Origin: Solibacteraceae bacterium
GTDB lineage: Bacteria > Acidobacteriota > Terriglobia > Bryobacterales > Bryobacteraceae
Assembly (NCBI GenBank): GCA_026984795.1
Contig: JALSRK010000038.1
Span: 1 to 64,000, forward strand
DNA: 64,000 bases
Direction of reading: 5' to 3'
Part shown: positions 54,272 through 61,780 of the stretch, one piece after another
Layout: each line of letters starts with the position of its first letter
How positions within the stretch are numbered: position 1 is the stretch's first letter
The notes under the pieces: model-generated
Seen by the model: the letters and a program-made list of their open reading frames with translations, nothing else
Told to the model about the DNA's origin: nothing
Databases searched by the model: none
Made by a program: the position numbers and the translations under genes

Positions 54272-54301
54272 TTATGCTATTATGTTTGTGTAGGTGCATA
54301 A
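54272..54301 (+). promoter_or_regulatory. Promoter and possible operator of the toxin-antitoxin pair
   Basis: An extended -10, TGC-TATTAT, lies at 54275-54283 in a locally AT-rich stretch. An inverted repeat TTATGC (54272-54277) with GCATAA (54296-54301), 18 bases apart, brackets it just before the antitoxin ATG at 54305. This fits autoregulation by a ribbon-helix-helix antitoxin. Confidence 0.45.
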
Positions 54302-54304
54302 GCC

Positions 54305-54550
54305 ATGCCGGTCCAACGCACTACTGTCGTTCTCCCCCCGCCTCTGAAAAGAGAGGCGCAAACTTTAGCCCGAGAACTGGGGATTTCATTCGCAAGACTT
54401 GTAAGAAATGCCCTCCAGGAAGAGATCGCGCGGCACCGCCGCAAGCACAAAGGCTACGATCCATTTTTCGACGACGCCGCGGTCTACCGGGGGCGGGTTC
54501 CCAAAAACTATTCACGAGACCACGACCGATTCCTCTATGACGAACGATGA
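54305..54550 (+). CDS. Ribbon-helix-helix-type antitoxin (VapB-like)
   Basis: The 81-residue protein starts with a beta strand and two helices typical of a CopG/Arc-like DNA-binding fold (QRTTVVLPPPLKREAQTLAR, then LGISFARLVRNALQEEIARH), followed by an acidic/aromatic tail (YDPFFDDAAVYRG) that would bind the toxin. Its stop overlaps the toxin ATG (ATGA). Antitoxins of this sort neutralise the PIN toxin and repress their own operon. Confidence 0.8.
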   Translation: MPVQRTTVVLPPPLKREAQTLARELGISFARLVRNALQEEIARHRRKHKGYDPFFDDAAVYRGRVPKNYSRDHDRFLYDER

Positions 54551-54954
54551 TCTTTGTCGATACCGGCCCGTTATTGGCTCGATACCTCGAAACCGACTCG
54601 TACCACCGGCGAGCTGTTTCTGCTTGGGAAAAAGTGCGAGGGAGACGGCTGTTCACGAGCAACTATGTCCTGGCTGAAACGTGGACCCTTCTTGGGCGCC
54701 GGGCGGGCAATGCTTTCGCTGCGCAACGCGCCATCAATCTACATCGCTCCGCGGCCTGGACCGTCCTTTACGCAAATGAGGAAACCGACATGGCAGCAAT
54801 CCAGTTGATGGAGAGGTACGGAGATCAAGATCTGAGCTTCACTGACTGCGTGTCGTTTGCTCTCATGAAACAGCACCGAATCAGTCAAGTCTTCACTTTC
54901 GACCATCATTTCCTGCTGCCAGGATTCGAGATCGTCGGCTGGGCGCGCGAGTAA
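54547..54954 (+). CDS. PIN-domain toxin (VapC-like ribonuclease)
   Basis: The 135-residue protein has the PIN active-site acids: D5 (IFVDTGPL), E44 (VLAETWTLL), D100 (SFTDCVSFALM) and D119 (FTFDHHF). PIN toxins cut RNA with divalent metal ions, often tRNA or rRNA. It is coupled to the RHH-like antitoxin upstream. The pair's base composition is a little lower in G/C than neighbouring genes, consistent with acquisition by transfer. Confidence 0.9.
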   Translation: MIFVDTGPLLARYLETDSYHRRAVSAWEKVRGRRLFTSNYVLAETWTLLGRRAGNAFAAQRAINLHRSAAWTVLYANEETDMAAIQLMERYGDQDLSFTDCVSFALMKQHRISQVFTFDHHFLLPGFEIVGWARE

Positions 54955-54967
54955 CCGTCAACGTCCC

Positions 54968-54982
54968 TCCGGTCCCACCGGA
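54968..54982. terminator. Hairpin between the PIN toxin and anti-sigma genes
   Basis: TCCGGT (54968-54973) and ACCGGA (54977-54982) form a perfect 6-bp stem with a three-base loop between two convergent genes. No T tract follows, so it is a weak candidate. Confidence 0.3.
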
Positions 54983-55031
54983 TACAGATTCCGTCGGGAA
55001 CTCGAATCATGTTCACTCAACGTGGGTCATC

Positions 55032-56183
55032 CTACCGCCCCGCCGCGCGGTATTCCAGCGTGACCTCCGCCCAGTGCTCGGCCGCCCCGGGCTCGAACGC
55101 CTCTCCACTCTCCAGTTCGTCCAACGGCAACGCCTCTTCGGAGACGATCACCCGGTACCTGCACACCCCCGGCTCCGGTTGCGGCGGCAGCCCCCCGCGG
55201 GCGGGCAGGAAAACCGGCTGCCCGGCTTCCACCCGGCCGCTGTGGATCAGCCGCCAGCCGGATCCTCCGGTCTGCTCGGCGACGTATAGGAAGCCGGGAA
55301 CCGGCGCGACCACCCGCAGACGCACCACCTCGCCCGGCTTGAACCGGTAGCCCGCCGGGGCTGCCTCGAACTCTCGGTCCGCCCTCAGCCGCTGCACCGT
55401 CACCCGGAGGCGCGCCACTTCGGCCGGTCGGGCAAGTACCGCGGGCGGCGGCGCAACCCCCGCGGATCCTCCCATCACCGCTCCGCGCTCCGGGATCACC
55501 CCGCCTATGACGCCCGGCGCGCGCCTGGCCTCGGCGATCATCGCCCGGCGGGCGGTCCCGAGCGCCGGAGCCGCTCCGGCCCGCACCATGTCCCGCCGCG
55601 GCGCGAGCGGCAACGCGGGGGCCGCCGGCCGCCCCTCCGGTGGCACCTTCGCCTTGGCCCGGGCCGCCCTCTGCGGCTTCCCTTCCACCGCTGCCGCTTC
55701 TGCTTCCACGCGCTCGGCCGCCGACTCGCGCGCCTCTCCCGGCTGCCGCGTCGGCTCTTCCACGGCCGTTCCGGGCAGCTCGCCGCCCTTTGACGCCGCC
55801 TCGCCTCCGGCTTTCTCCACCGCCCGCGGAACCGCCGCCTTCGGCTCCGTCCGCATCGCCACCTCGTAGGCCGGCGGCCTCGTCAGCACCGTGATCCCTA
55901 CGACCAGCACGCCGACAAACGCCGCCGCTGCCGCGATGGGCGCCGGCCGCCACCACGCCGCCAGCCGCTCGCCCAAACCCGGCCGCTGCTCGGCCAACGC
56001 CGCCGCCAGCTCGCGCCGGTAGCTTTCATCACTGAAGAGCTCCCGCAACGCCTCTTCATCCGCCAGCGCGTCGAAGATCTCCTGGTCCTCGAGCGCCGCT
56101 CGGAACAGCGCCCGCCGCTCGGCATCGCTGAGCGTGCCGGTGGCGTAACCCCCGAGAAGCTTGCGGATCTCGTCCCGCGTCAT
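55032..56183 (-). CDS. Anti-sigma-factor-like membrane protein with DUF4384 domain
   Basis: The 383-residue protein has a cytoplasmic N-terminal helical domain (EIRKLLGGYATGTLSDAERR, 5-24, then EDQEIFDALADEEALRELF), one membrane helix (81-100), a long alanine/proline-rich stalk (about 105-260) containing GVIGGVIPERGAVMGG, and a C-terminal DUF4384-type beta domain (about 275-380, YRFKPGEVVRLRVVAPVPGF). There is no zinc-binding HxxxCxxC, so it is not a standard ZAS anti-sigma. The ATG overlaps the sigma-factor stop (ATGA), after GGGAGG, the usual sign of a sigma/anti-sigma pair. Confidence 0.82.
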   Translation of the reverse strand: MTRDEIRKLLGGYATGTLSDAERRALFRAALEDQEIFDALADEEALRELFSDESYRRELAAALAEQRPGLGERLAAWWRPAPIAAAAAFVGVLVVGITVLTRPPAYEVAMRTEPKAAVPRAVEKAGGEAASKGGELPGTAVEEPTRQPGEARESAAERVEAEAAAVEGKPQRAARAKAKVPPEGRPAAPALPLAPRRDMVRAGAAPALGTARRAMIAEARRAPGVIGGVIPERGAVMGGSAGVAPPPAVLARPAEVARLRVTVQRLRADREFEAAPAGYRFKPGEVVRLRVVAPVPGFLYVAEQTGGSGWRLIHSGRVEAGQPVFLPARGGLPPQPEPGVCRYRVIVSEEALPLDELESGEAFEPGAAEHWAEVTLEYRAAGR

Positions 56184-56782
56184 CGTTCCGCCTCCCAGCT
56201 CCCGCCCAGCAGGGCCAGCAGCTTCTGCCGGCAGCGATAATCCCACGTGTAGACGGTGTTGAGCGAGGCCGCTCCCATCTCCCGCTGAATCTCGGCGAAG
56301 CTCTTGCCTTCCAGCTTCAACCGGAAGATCTGCCGGCACCGCCCGCTCAGCTTCTCAATCGCCGTCCGCAGCCGCTCCCGCCTCTCGCGCATCTCGGCTT
56401 CGGCTTCGGGATCCGGCGCTGGATCGGCCGGCTGCACGTCGTCCAAGGCAGCCTGCCGGTCTTCCCCGCGGCGAGCCCGCTTCCTGCGCCACGCCGCCAT
56501 CTTGAAGCGCAGGATCCGGAACGCCAGCGGCGCCAGCTCTTCGGCGGCGCCCACCTGCGGGTACTTCGTTTCGAGCACGATGAGCACCTCCTGCGCCAGA
56601 TCCTCGGCCGCCTCCCTCCCTATACGGGATGCCGCGTAGCCCACGATCCTTTCGCGCAGCCGGCCAAGGACCGCCTCGCGGCCTCGGAGTTCCCCGGACC
56701 CCGTGGGCAGCACCGGACTTTGAGGCGTTGTCTTCGCGACTCTCGGCTCCCTTCCGCTCCCCACTCGTCTCTCCGCTCCCAT
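56180..56782 (-). CDS. ECF-type RNA polymerase sigma factor
   Basis: The 200-residue protein has sigma region 2 (about 45-110, with AAEDLAQEVLIVLETKYPQV) and region 4 (about 140-195, IEKLSGRCRQIFRLKLEGKS, then FAEIQREMGAASLNTVYTWD), joined by an acidic linker (DDVQPADPAPDPEAEAE). ECF sigma factors redirect RNA polymerase to a small regulon in response to envelope or stress signals. The N-terminal 30 residues are disordered, so a GTG or other start within them is possible. It is coupled to the membrane-bound DUF4384 protein. Confidence 0.88.
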   Translation of the reverse strand: MGAERRVGSGREPRVAKTTPQSPVLPTGSGELRGREAVLGRLRERIVGYAASRIGREAAEDLAQEVLIVLETKYPQVGAAEELAPLAFRILRFKMAAWRRKRARRGEDRQAALDDVQPADPAPDPEAEAEMRERRERLRTAIEKLSGRCRQIFRLKLEGKSFAEIQREMGAASLNTVYTWDYRCRQKLLALLGGSWEAER

Positions 56783-56952
56783 CTCAGACCTGCCGGCGGA
56801 TCAACGCCGCCGGCTCGCCGGCGATCCCTTCGCTCAGGCGGACTCCCAAGCCGCTCCGCCGGCGCCCGTATCGTCACCGACGCCTCCCGGCCCGCCGAAG
56901 TTCCCCCGGGGCGCCACCACCAACTCTCTCACCCGGCCTCCTGGTGCGTCAG

Positions 56953-56961
56953 TGATATAAT
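56953..56961 (+). promoter_or_regulatory. Extended -10 promoter for the LysR gene
   Basis: TGA-TATAAT (56953-56961) is a perfect extended -10 element, with no recognisable -35, as expected for this promoter class. Transcription would start near 56968, about 104 bases before the LysR ATG. No other gene is seen in the 289-base divergent gap. Confidence 0.55.
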
Positions 56962-57071
56962 CAAGTCAACTTTCGCGCCGCAGGTGCGGGACTTGTGGCG
57001 GGCCCCTTGGTTCGACGCCGTTTCCCAGCCGCAGGACTCCCGTAATATCTGGGAACCGGACGGCCGGTGTT

Positions 57072-58070
57072 ATGGATCTGGATCAGCTCCATACCTTCCT
57101 GGAGATCGTCAGGCTGAAGAGTTTCTCTAAAGCCGCTCAGACCTGCTTCCGCACCCAGCCGGCGATCAGCGCCCAGGTCCGCCAGCTCGAGCAGGAGCTC
57201 AACACCCAGCTCTTCGACCGGCTGGGCACCCGCATCGCCCTCACCCCTGCCGGCCGCATCTTCGCCGAGTACGCCGCGAGGATCCTCGAGCTTCGCCGCC
57301 AGGCCCAGGACGAGATCAACGAGCTGGAACACCACCCCCGGGGCGAGCTCGTCATCGCCGCCAACGAGGCCAATTGCATCTACGTCCTTCCCCACGTCTT
57401 CTCCCAGTTCAAGAAGCAGTTCCCCAACGTCCAGCTTCAGGTGGACCGTTCTTACGGTTCCCGCGTCGTCCAGGCGGTGCTCGAAAACCAGGCCGATTTC
57501 GGCATCACCCAGCTCCCGGTGCCCGAAAAGCGCCTCCAGGTCGTGGCCATCCACACCGACGAGGTCCGCTTGATCGTCCCCACCGGCCACCGCCTCGCCG
57601 GCCGCAAGTCCGTGCGGGCGCGCGACGTAGTCGGAGAAGCGCTGCTGCTGCCCCGCGCCGGAACCACTCGGGCCCGGCTCAACCAGTGGCTCGACCTCGT
57701 CGAGGACGAGATCCAGATCTCGATGGAGCTCGACTCCACCGAGATGATGAAACGCTTCGTCCGCGCCGGCCTGGGTATCACCTTCATGGCCGTCTCCTAC
57801 TGCCGCGAGGAGATGGCTGCCGGCCAGCTTGCCGGCGTGCCGCTCGCTCCCGAACCGATGATCCGCCGCCTCGGGCTTGTCTACCGCAAAGACAAGGCAT
57901 TGTCCCGGGCCGCTCTGGGCTTGATTCAGGTTATCCTGGATCATGCGCTGAAGGGCGGCGAGGCCGGCGGGGAGTTGCAGGCCGTCCAGTCGGAACGCGG
58001 AGGCATGGAGGGAAGCGTTGAGAAAAATCTGCACTCCCGGGCTGTCCGGCGCCGTCGTGGGGTCCGATGA
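57072..58070 (+). CDS. LysR-family transcriptional regulator
   Basis: The 332-residue protein has the LysR winged helix (DQLHTFLEIVRLKSFSKAAQ, then PAISAQVRQLEQELNTQLFD) and a periplasmic-binding-like effector domain (about 90-295, with GELVIAANEANCIYVLPHVF). LysR regulators bind a small-molecule co-inducer and usually act on a neighbouring gene. The C-terminal 40 residues are an unusual extension. The target is unknown; the downstream genes through korDABC are possible but the kor operon has its own promoter. Confidence 0.9.
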   Translation: MDLDQLHTFLEIVRLKSFSKAAQTCFRTQPAISAQVRQLEQELNTQLFDRLGTRIALTPAGRIFAEYAARILELRRQAQDEINELEHHPRGELVIAANEANCIYVLPHVFSQFKKQFPNVQLQVDRSYGSRVVQAVLENQADFGITQLPVPEKRLQVVAIHTDEVRLIVPTGHRLAGRKSVRARDVVGEALLLPRAGTTRARLNQWLDLVEDEIQISMELDSTEMMKRFVRAGLGITFMAVSYCREEMAAGQLAGVPLAPEPMIRRLGLVYRKDKALSRAALGLIQVILDHALKGGEAGGELQAVQSERGGMEGSVEKNLHSRAVRRRRGVR

Positions 58071-58091
58071 GAAACTAGGAGCTTGATCCCC

Positions 58092-58454
58092 ATGGAACGG
58101 CTCACTACCAAGTACTCGACCATCTTGATCGCTGTGGGCGGCCAGACCCGTTTCTACCGTTCTCTCGAGGAGGTGCCGGACCATCTGCGGGAACAGCTTG
58201 TTCATTCCACCACCGGGGAGAACGCGGCCACCCTCCTCATCGCCGATCCCAACGGCCGCCAGGAGATCCTCCGTCTCATCGCCCAAAAGCAGGAAGAGCT
58301 CAAGTATGCCGCTTTGGCCACCGGCCTGGTCCAGCGCTCCACCTGGGACTCTGAGGCCGCCGCCCACTGGCGCTTTTGGCTTTCCTGGCTCGGGCGCACC
58401 CTGCTCGTCGGCTCCCTCGGCTACATCATCTGGCTGCTGGCCAGCTTTCGTTGA
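58092..58454 (+). CDS. Small membrane-anchored hypothetical protein
   Basis: The 120-residue protein has a soluble N-terminal part (YSTILIAVGGQTRFYRSLEE and HSTTGENAATLLIADPNGR) and one C-terminal membrane helix (TLLVGSLGYIIWLLASF, about 102-118). AGGAG lies about 10 bases before the ATG at 58092. No family is recognised. It follows the LysR gene by 21 bases and may be co-transcribed. Confidence 0.75.
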   Translation: MERLTTKYSTILIAVGGQTRFYRSLEEVPDHLREQLVHSTTGENAATLLIADPNGRQEILRLIAQKQEELKYAALATGLVQRSTWDSEAAAHWRFWLSWLGRTLLVGSLGYIIWLLASFR

Positions 58455-58555
58455 CGGGTAGTCCTACTAGTTCTCCAGCCCCCGTTCTTGGAGAGTCCAA
58501 ACCCCACAAAGGAGGGTGTGGGATCTCGCGGTTCCCGCCGATACCCGCTTGTACC

Positions 58556-58981
58556 ATGAACACAGCCGCCCGAGCGTGCGGCTCGGTGAGGGAGATCCCC
58601 GGCCGCGCCGAAGCTCTTGAGTGTCTCTTTGCGCTGTTCTCCAGGCCGAGCCCCGGCCCCGCCTACGCCCTCATCGTCCTGATAGACGAGGCGACGTGGT
58701 CGCTCGAGACCGGCGACTCCGCGGCCGCCGACCGTCTGCTCCAGGCCGCCTACCAGGTTCTGCTCCGCCACGTTCCCGACGACACCCGCGCCTTCCGGTG
58801 GTCCGCCACTTCTCTGCTGCTCGTCCAGGCGCGCAGCCCCGCAACCCCGGCCCCGCCCACGCCGCCGGAAAGGCGCGCTAAGCTGTTTAATCTGGACGAC
58901 TTCTGCAGCTGTAACCACCTCGTTCGCGCTCTCGATCTGTGGGTCGGGCGCAACCTCTTTGAACCCCGGCCCCAATTCTAG
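58556..58981 (+). CDS. Degenerate GGDEF-domain protein
   Basis: The 141-residue protein aligns by eye with the first half of a GGDEF domain: YALIVLIDEATWSLETGDSA stands where VLLxDLDxFKxINDxxGHxxGD is expected, followed by ADRLLQAAYQVLLRHVPDDT and AFRWSATSLLLVQA in place of the R-GGDEF strand. The signature GGDEF loop and the metal-binding aspartates are absent, so it cannot make c-di-GMP. It may be a regulatory remnant. The ATG at 58556 has no good ribosome site. A PilZ protein gene follows 36 bases later. Confidence 0.55.
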   Translation: MNTAARACGSVREIPGRAEALECLFALFSRPSPGPAYALIVLIDEATWSLETGDSAAADRLLQAAYQVLLRHVPDDTRAFRWSATSLLLVQARSPATPAPPTPPERRAKLFNLDDFCSCNHLVRALDLWVGRNLFEPRPQF

Positions 58982-59017
58982 CTCATACTCCCGCCGAACC
59001 GGCCGATACGTCTCGGT

Positions 59018-59377
59018 ATGGAGCGGCGGCGCGAACCTCGTTTCCAGTCCGGGCAGCAGGTGGAAACTCACATCCTCGGTCGCGAGCCGGCCGTCGTTTC
59101 CGGCCACGTCGAGAATATCTCCGGACGTGGGATGCGCCTCATCCTCGACCGGACGGTCCCGCCCGACACAGCCGTCATGATCAAGACCGAGACCGCCTGC
59201 CTGCTCGCTGAAGTCTGCTATTCCGAACCCGTGCGCGAAGGCTACGCCATCGGCCTGAAGCTGGATCAGGTCCTCTTCCAGACCGCGGAACTCGCCGCGC
59301 TCAATCGCGCTCTCCTCGGCCGGCCAGCCACGGAAGAGAAGTCCTCGCCGCCTCCGGCCCGGTCCCCCCTGGGCTGA
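59018..59377 (+). CDS. PilZ-domain protein
   Basis: The 119-residue protein opens with RRREPRF and continues SGHVENISGRGMRLILDR and a second half EVCYSEPVREGYAIGLKLDQ, matching the PilZ domain: the RxxxR motif and the (D/N)xSxxG motif (here NISGRG). PilZ domains usually bind c-di-GMP. It is directly downstream of the degenerate GGDEF gene and upstream of korDABC. The ribosome site is weak. Confidence 0.8.
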   Translation: MERRREPRFQSGQQVETHILGREPAVVSGHVENISGRGMRLILDRTVPPDTAVMIKTETACLLAEVCYSEPVREGYAIGLKLDQVLFQTAELAALNRALLGRPATEEKSSPPPARSPLG

Positions 59378-59426
59378 CCCCCGATCCCCGGAAACCTTGT
59401 CACGGAGATCCAGCTCTTTTCGTCTA

Positions 59427-59455
59427 TTGTGGTAGGCTGCTTGCTTGCATAATAC
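59427..59455 (+). promoter_or_regulatory. Promoter for korDABC
   Basis: TTGTGG (59427-59432) and TAATAC (59450-59455) are exactly 17 bases apart. Transcription would start near 59462, about 35 bases before the korD ATG at 59497, which also rules out a TTG start at 59461. Confidence 0.55.
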
Positions 59456-59496
59456 CGGGGTTGAGTGATTTGCCCCACAAGCAGGGGTGTGCATAT

Positions 59497-59745
59497 ATGC
59501 CGAAGGGCACCGTCACCATCATTGCGGAACGCTGCAAAGGATGCGGCTTCTGTGTCGAGTTCTGCCCCACCAAGGTGTTGGAACTATCGACTGCATTCAA
59601 TTCCAAGGGATACCATCCGCCTCACGTCGTAGCCCCCGAAAAGTGTAGCGGCTGCGATCTCTGTGGCATGTACTGCCCGGACTTCGCCATCTACGGCGTC
59701 AAGAACGGCAACGCTTCTTCCGGGGAGGACAAGAAGAACAAATGA
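59497..59745 (+). CDS. korD: 2-oxoglutarate:ferredoxin oxidoreductase delta subunit (ferredoxin-like)
   Basis: The 82-residue protein binds two [4Fe-4S] clusters through CKGCGFCVEFCP (C13, C16, C19, C23) and CSGCDLCGMYCP (C50, C53, C56, C60). It passes electrons from the TPP-bound subunits to ferredoxin. It is the first gene of korDABC; the stop overlaps the korA ATG (ATGA). The start at 59497 agrees with the promoter position. Confidence 0.93.
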   Translation: MPKGTVTIIAERCKGCGFCVEFCPTKVLELSTAFNSKGYHPPHVVAPEKCSGCDLCGMYCPDFAIYGVKNGNASSGEDKKNK

Positions 59746-60902
59746 TTACCGCCGACCCGAAAGGCGTCCTCACCGGCGCCCACTTCATCGACGGCGACCA
59801 GGCCTGCACCGAGGGGTGCCTCGCCGCAGGTGCGCGATTTGCCGCAGGCTACCCGATCACGCCATCCACCGAGGTCGTCGAACGCTTCGCCCGCCGCATC
59901 CCCACGGTCGGCGGCCGCTTCATCCAGATGGAGGACGAGCTCGCCTCCTCCATCGCCATTCTCGGCGCCGTCTGGGGGGGCGCCAAGGCCTTCACCGTCA
60001 CCAGCGGGCCCGGCTTCTCTTTGATGATGGAGCATCTCGGGCTCGCCGTCATGACCGAGACCCCGTGTGTCATCGTCAACGTGCAGCGTGGCGGCCCTTC
60101 TACCGGCCTTCCCACCTTACCCGGCCAGGCCGACATGATGCAGGCCCGCTGGGGCTCCCACGGCGACTACGAGATCATCGCCCTCTCGCCCCAGTCCCCG
60201 CAGGAGTGCTTCGACCTCAGCATCACCGCCTTCAATCTCTCTGAGCAGTTCCGCGTCCCCGTGCTCTTCATGATGGACGAGGTCGTCGGCCACATGACCG
60301 AGAAGGTCATCATCCCCCCGGCCGAGGAGATCGAGATCTACCCCCGCCGCCTCACGGTGAAGCCTCCAGAAGAGTACCTCCCCTACGCCGTGGACGGCGA
60401 CCTCGTGCCCGAAATGGTCCACGCGGGAATGGGCTACCGGTTCCACATCACCGGCTTGACGCACGACGAACGGGGCTACCCGGCGATGAATCCCGAAGCC
60501 CAGGACAAACTCATCCGCCGGCTCAAGGACAAGATCCTCGAGAATGCAGACCGGATCATCACCCTGGAGGAAGAAGGCCTCGACTCCGCCGACGTCGTCG
60601 TCGTCTCCTACGGGATCACCGCCCGGGTCGCGCAGCGGGCGATCGAGCTTGCCCGCGCCAAGGGCTTGAAAGTCGGCAAGCTCCGCCTCGTCACCGTTTG
60701 GCCCTTCCCCGAACAGAAGATCCGCGACCTGGCCGGACGCGTCAGAGCCTTTGTGGTCCCGGAGCTCAACCTGGGTCAGATCGTCCGCGAAGTGGAACGC
60801 TGCGCGGCGGGTCAGGCCCGCGTCATTTCCGTACCCCACGCCGGCGGTTCGGTCCACCGGCCTGAACAGATTCTGGAAAGGATTGAGGAGGCGGCAAAAT
60901 AA
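59742..60902 (+). CDS. korA: 2-oxoglutarate:ferredoxin oxidoreductase alpha subunit
   Basis: The 386-residue subunit has the pyrimidine-binding fold of 2-oxoacid:acceptor oxidoreductases: GAHFIDGDQACTEGCLAAGA, AGYPITPSTEVVERFARRIP, MEDELASSIAILGAVWGGAK, TSGPGFSLMMEHLG, and the C-terminal PEQILERIEEA. With the other subunits it oxidatively decarboxylates 2-oxoglutarate (or a related 2-oxoacid) to acyl-CoA and reduced ferredoxin. The substrate is by subunit similarity only. Confidence 0.94.
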   Translation: MITADPKGVLTGAHFIDGDQACTEGCLAAGARFAAGYPITPSTEVVERFARRIPTVGGRFIQMEDELASSIAILGAVWGGAKAFTVTSGPGFSLMMEHLGLAVMTETPCVIVNVQRGGPSTGLPTLPGQADMMQARWGSHGDYEIIALSPQSPQECFDLSITAFNLSEQFRVPVLFMMDEVVGHMTEKVIIPPAEEIEIYPRRLTVKPPEEYLPYAVDGDLVPEMVHAGMGYRFHITGLTHDERGYPAMNPEAQDKLIRRLKDKILENADRIITLEEEGLDSADVVVVSYGITARVAQRAIELARAKGLKVGKLRLVTVWPFPEQKIRDLAGRVRAFVVPELNLGQIVREVERCAAGQARVISVPHAGGSVHRPEQILERIEEAAK

Positions 60903-61780
60903 TGGCCACCACAACTTGTGAAATCGCCCCGGCGAACCCCGTCGAGCAGTTCCTGCGGACAGACCGCATTCCTCACATCTGGTGCCCCGGTTGCGGCATC
61001 GGCACCTCGGTGAACTGCTTTACCCGTGCCCTCATCGAACTGGACGCCGACCTGGACAAGATCGCGGTGGTCTCCGGAATCGGCTGCTCCGGCCGCGTCG
61101 CCGGTTATCTGAAGCTGGATTCCTTCCATACCACCCACGGCCGGGCCATCCCCTTCGCTACCGGGTTGAAGCTCGCCAGGCCGGAACTCACCGTCGTCGT
61201 CTACTCCGGTGACGGCGACCTCTTCGCCATTGGTGGGAACCATTTCATTCACGCCGCCCGGCGGAACATCGACCTGAAGGTAATCTGCATCAACAACTTT
61301 ATCTACGGCATGACCGGCGGCCAGGTGGCCCCCACTACTCCCGTTTCCGCTATCGCTACTACCACCCCGTTCGGCTCTTTCGAGCCCCCGTTCAATCTTC
61401 CCCAGCTCGCGGAAGCCGCCGGCGCTACCTTCGTCGCCCGCTGGACTACCTACCACGTCCGCCAGCTCACCCGTACCATCAAGGAGATGCTCAAGCGGAA
61501 AGGCTTCAGCTTCATTGAGGTGCTCTCGCCCTGCCCCACCCTCTTCCAGCGCCGCAACAAGCAGGGCGACGGGCTGGCTGCCATGAAGATGTACAAACAG
61601 TTGAGCAAGACGCGTAACGGCGCCCCCACGGCCGAGACCGCCATCGAGCAGGGCAAGCCGATCATCGTCGGCAAGTTCGTCGATATCGAACGGCCCAGCT
61701 ACCTGGGGTCGATGGAGCAGATGCTTTCCTCCCGTCTGGGCGACCGTTACGTGCATGTGGAGAACCTCGAATGGCACTAA
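60902..61780 (+). CDS. korB: 2-oxoglutarate:ferredoxin oxidoreductase beta subunit (TPP-binding)
   Basis: The 292-residue subunit has the TPP site: IPHIWCPGCGIGTSVNCF, GIGCSGRVAGYL, and GDGDLFAIGGNHFIHAARRN with INNFIYGMTGGQ. The WCPGCG cysteines and the GDGD...NN motif bind the cofactor and Mg2+. It overlaps korA by one base and korC by ten. Confidence 0.95.
   Translation: MATTTCEIAPANPVEQFLRTDRIPHIWCPGCGIGTSVNCFTRALIELDADLDKIAVVSGIGCSGRVAGYLKLDSFHTTHGRAIPFATGLKLARPELTVVVYSGDGDLFAIGGNHFIHAARRNIDLKVICINNFIYGMTGGQVAPTTPVSAIATTTPFGSFEPPFNLPQLAEAAGATFVARWTTYHVRQLTRTIKEMLKRKGFSFIEVLSPCPTLFQRRNKQGDGLAAMKMYKQLSKTRNGAPTAETAIEQGKPIIVGKFVDIERPSYLGSMEQMLSSRLGDRYVHVENLEWH

Noticed and set aside
54305-54954. 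A larger mobile island around the vapBC pair
   Set aside because: No integrase, transposase, direct repeats or tRNA target was seen; only the two genes and their promoter look inserted.
56961-58367. 468-codon open frame antisense to the LysR gene and its neighbour
   Set aside because: It overlaps two sense genes with normal start sites and has no motif; high-GC artefact.
59461-59496. TTG start for korD at 59461
   Set aside because: The predicted transcript start is near 59462, and the ATG at 59497 gives the usual short ferredoxin N-terminus.
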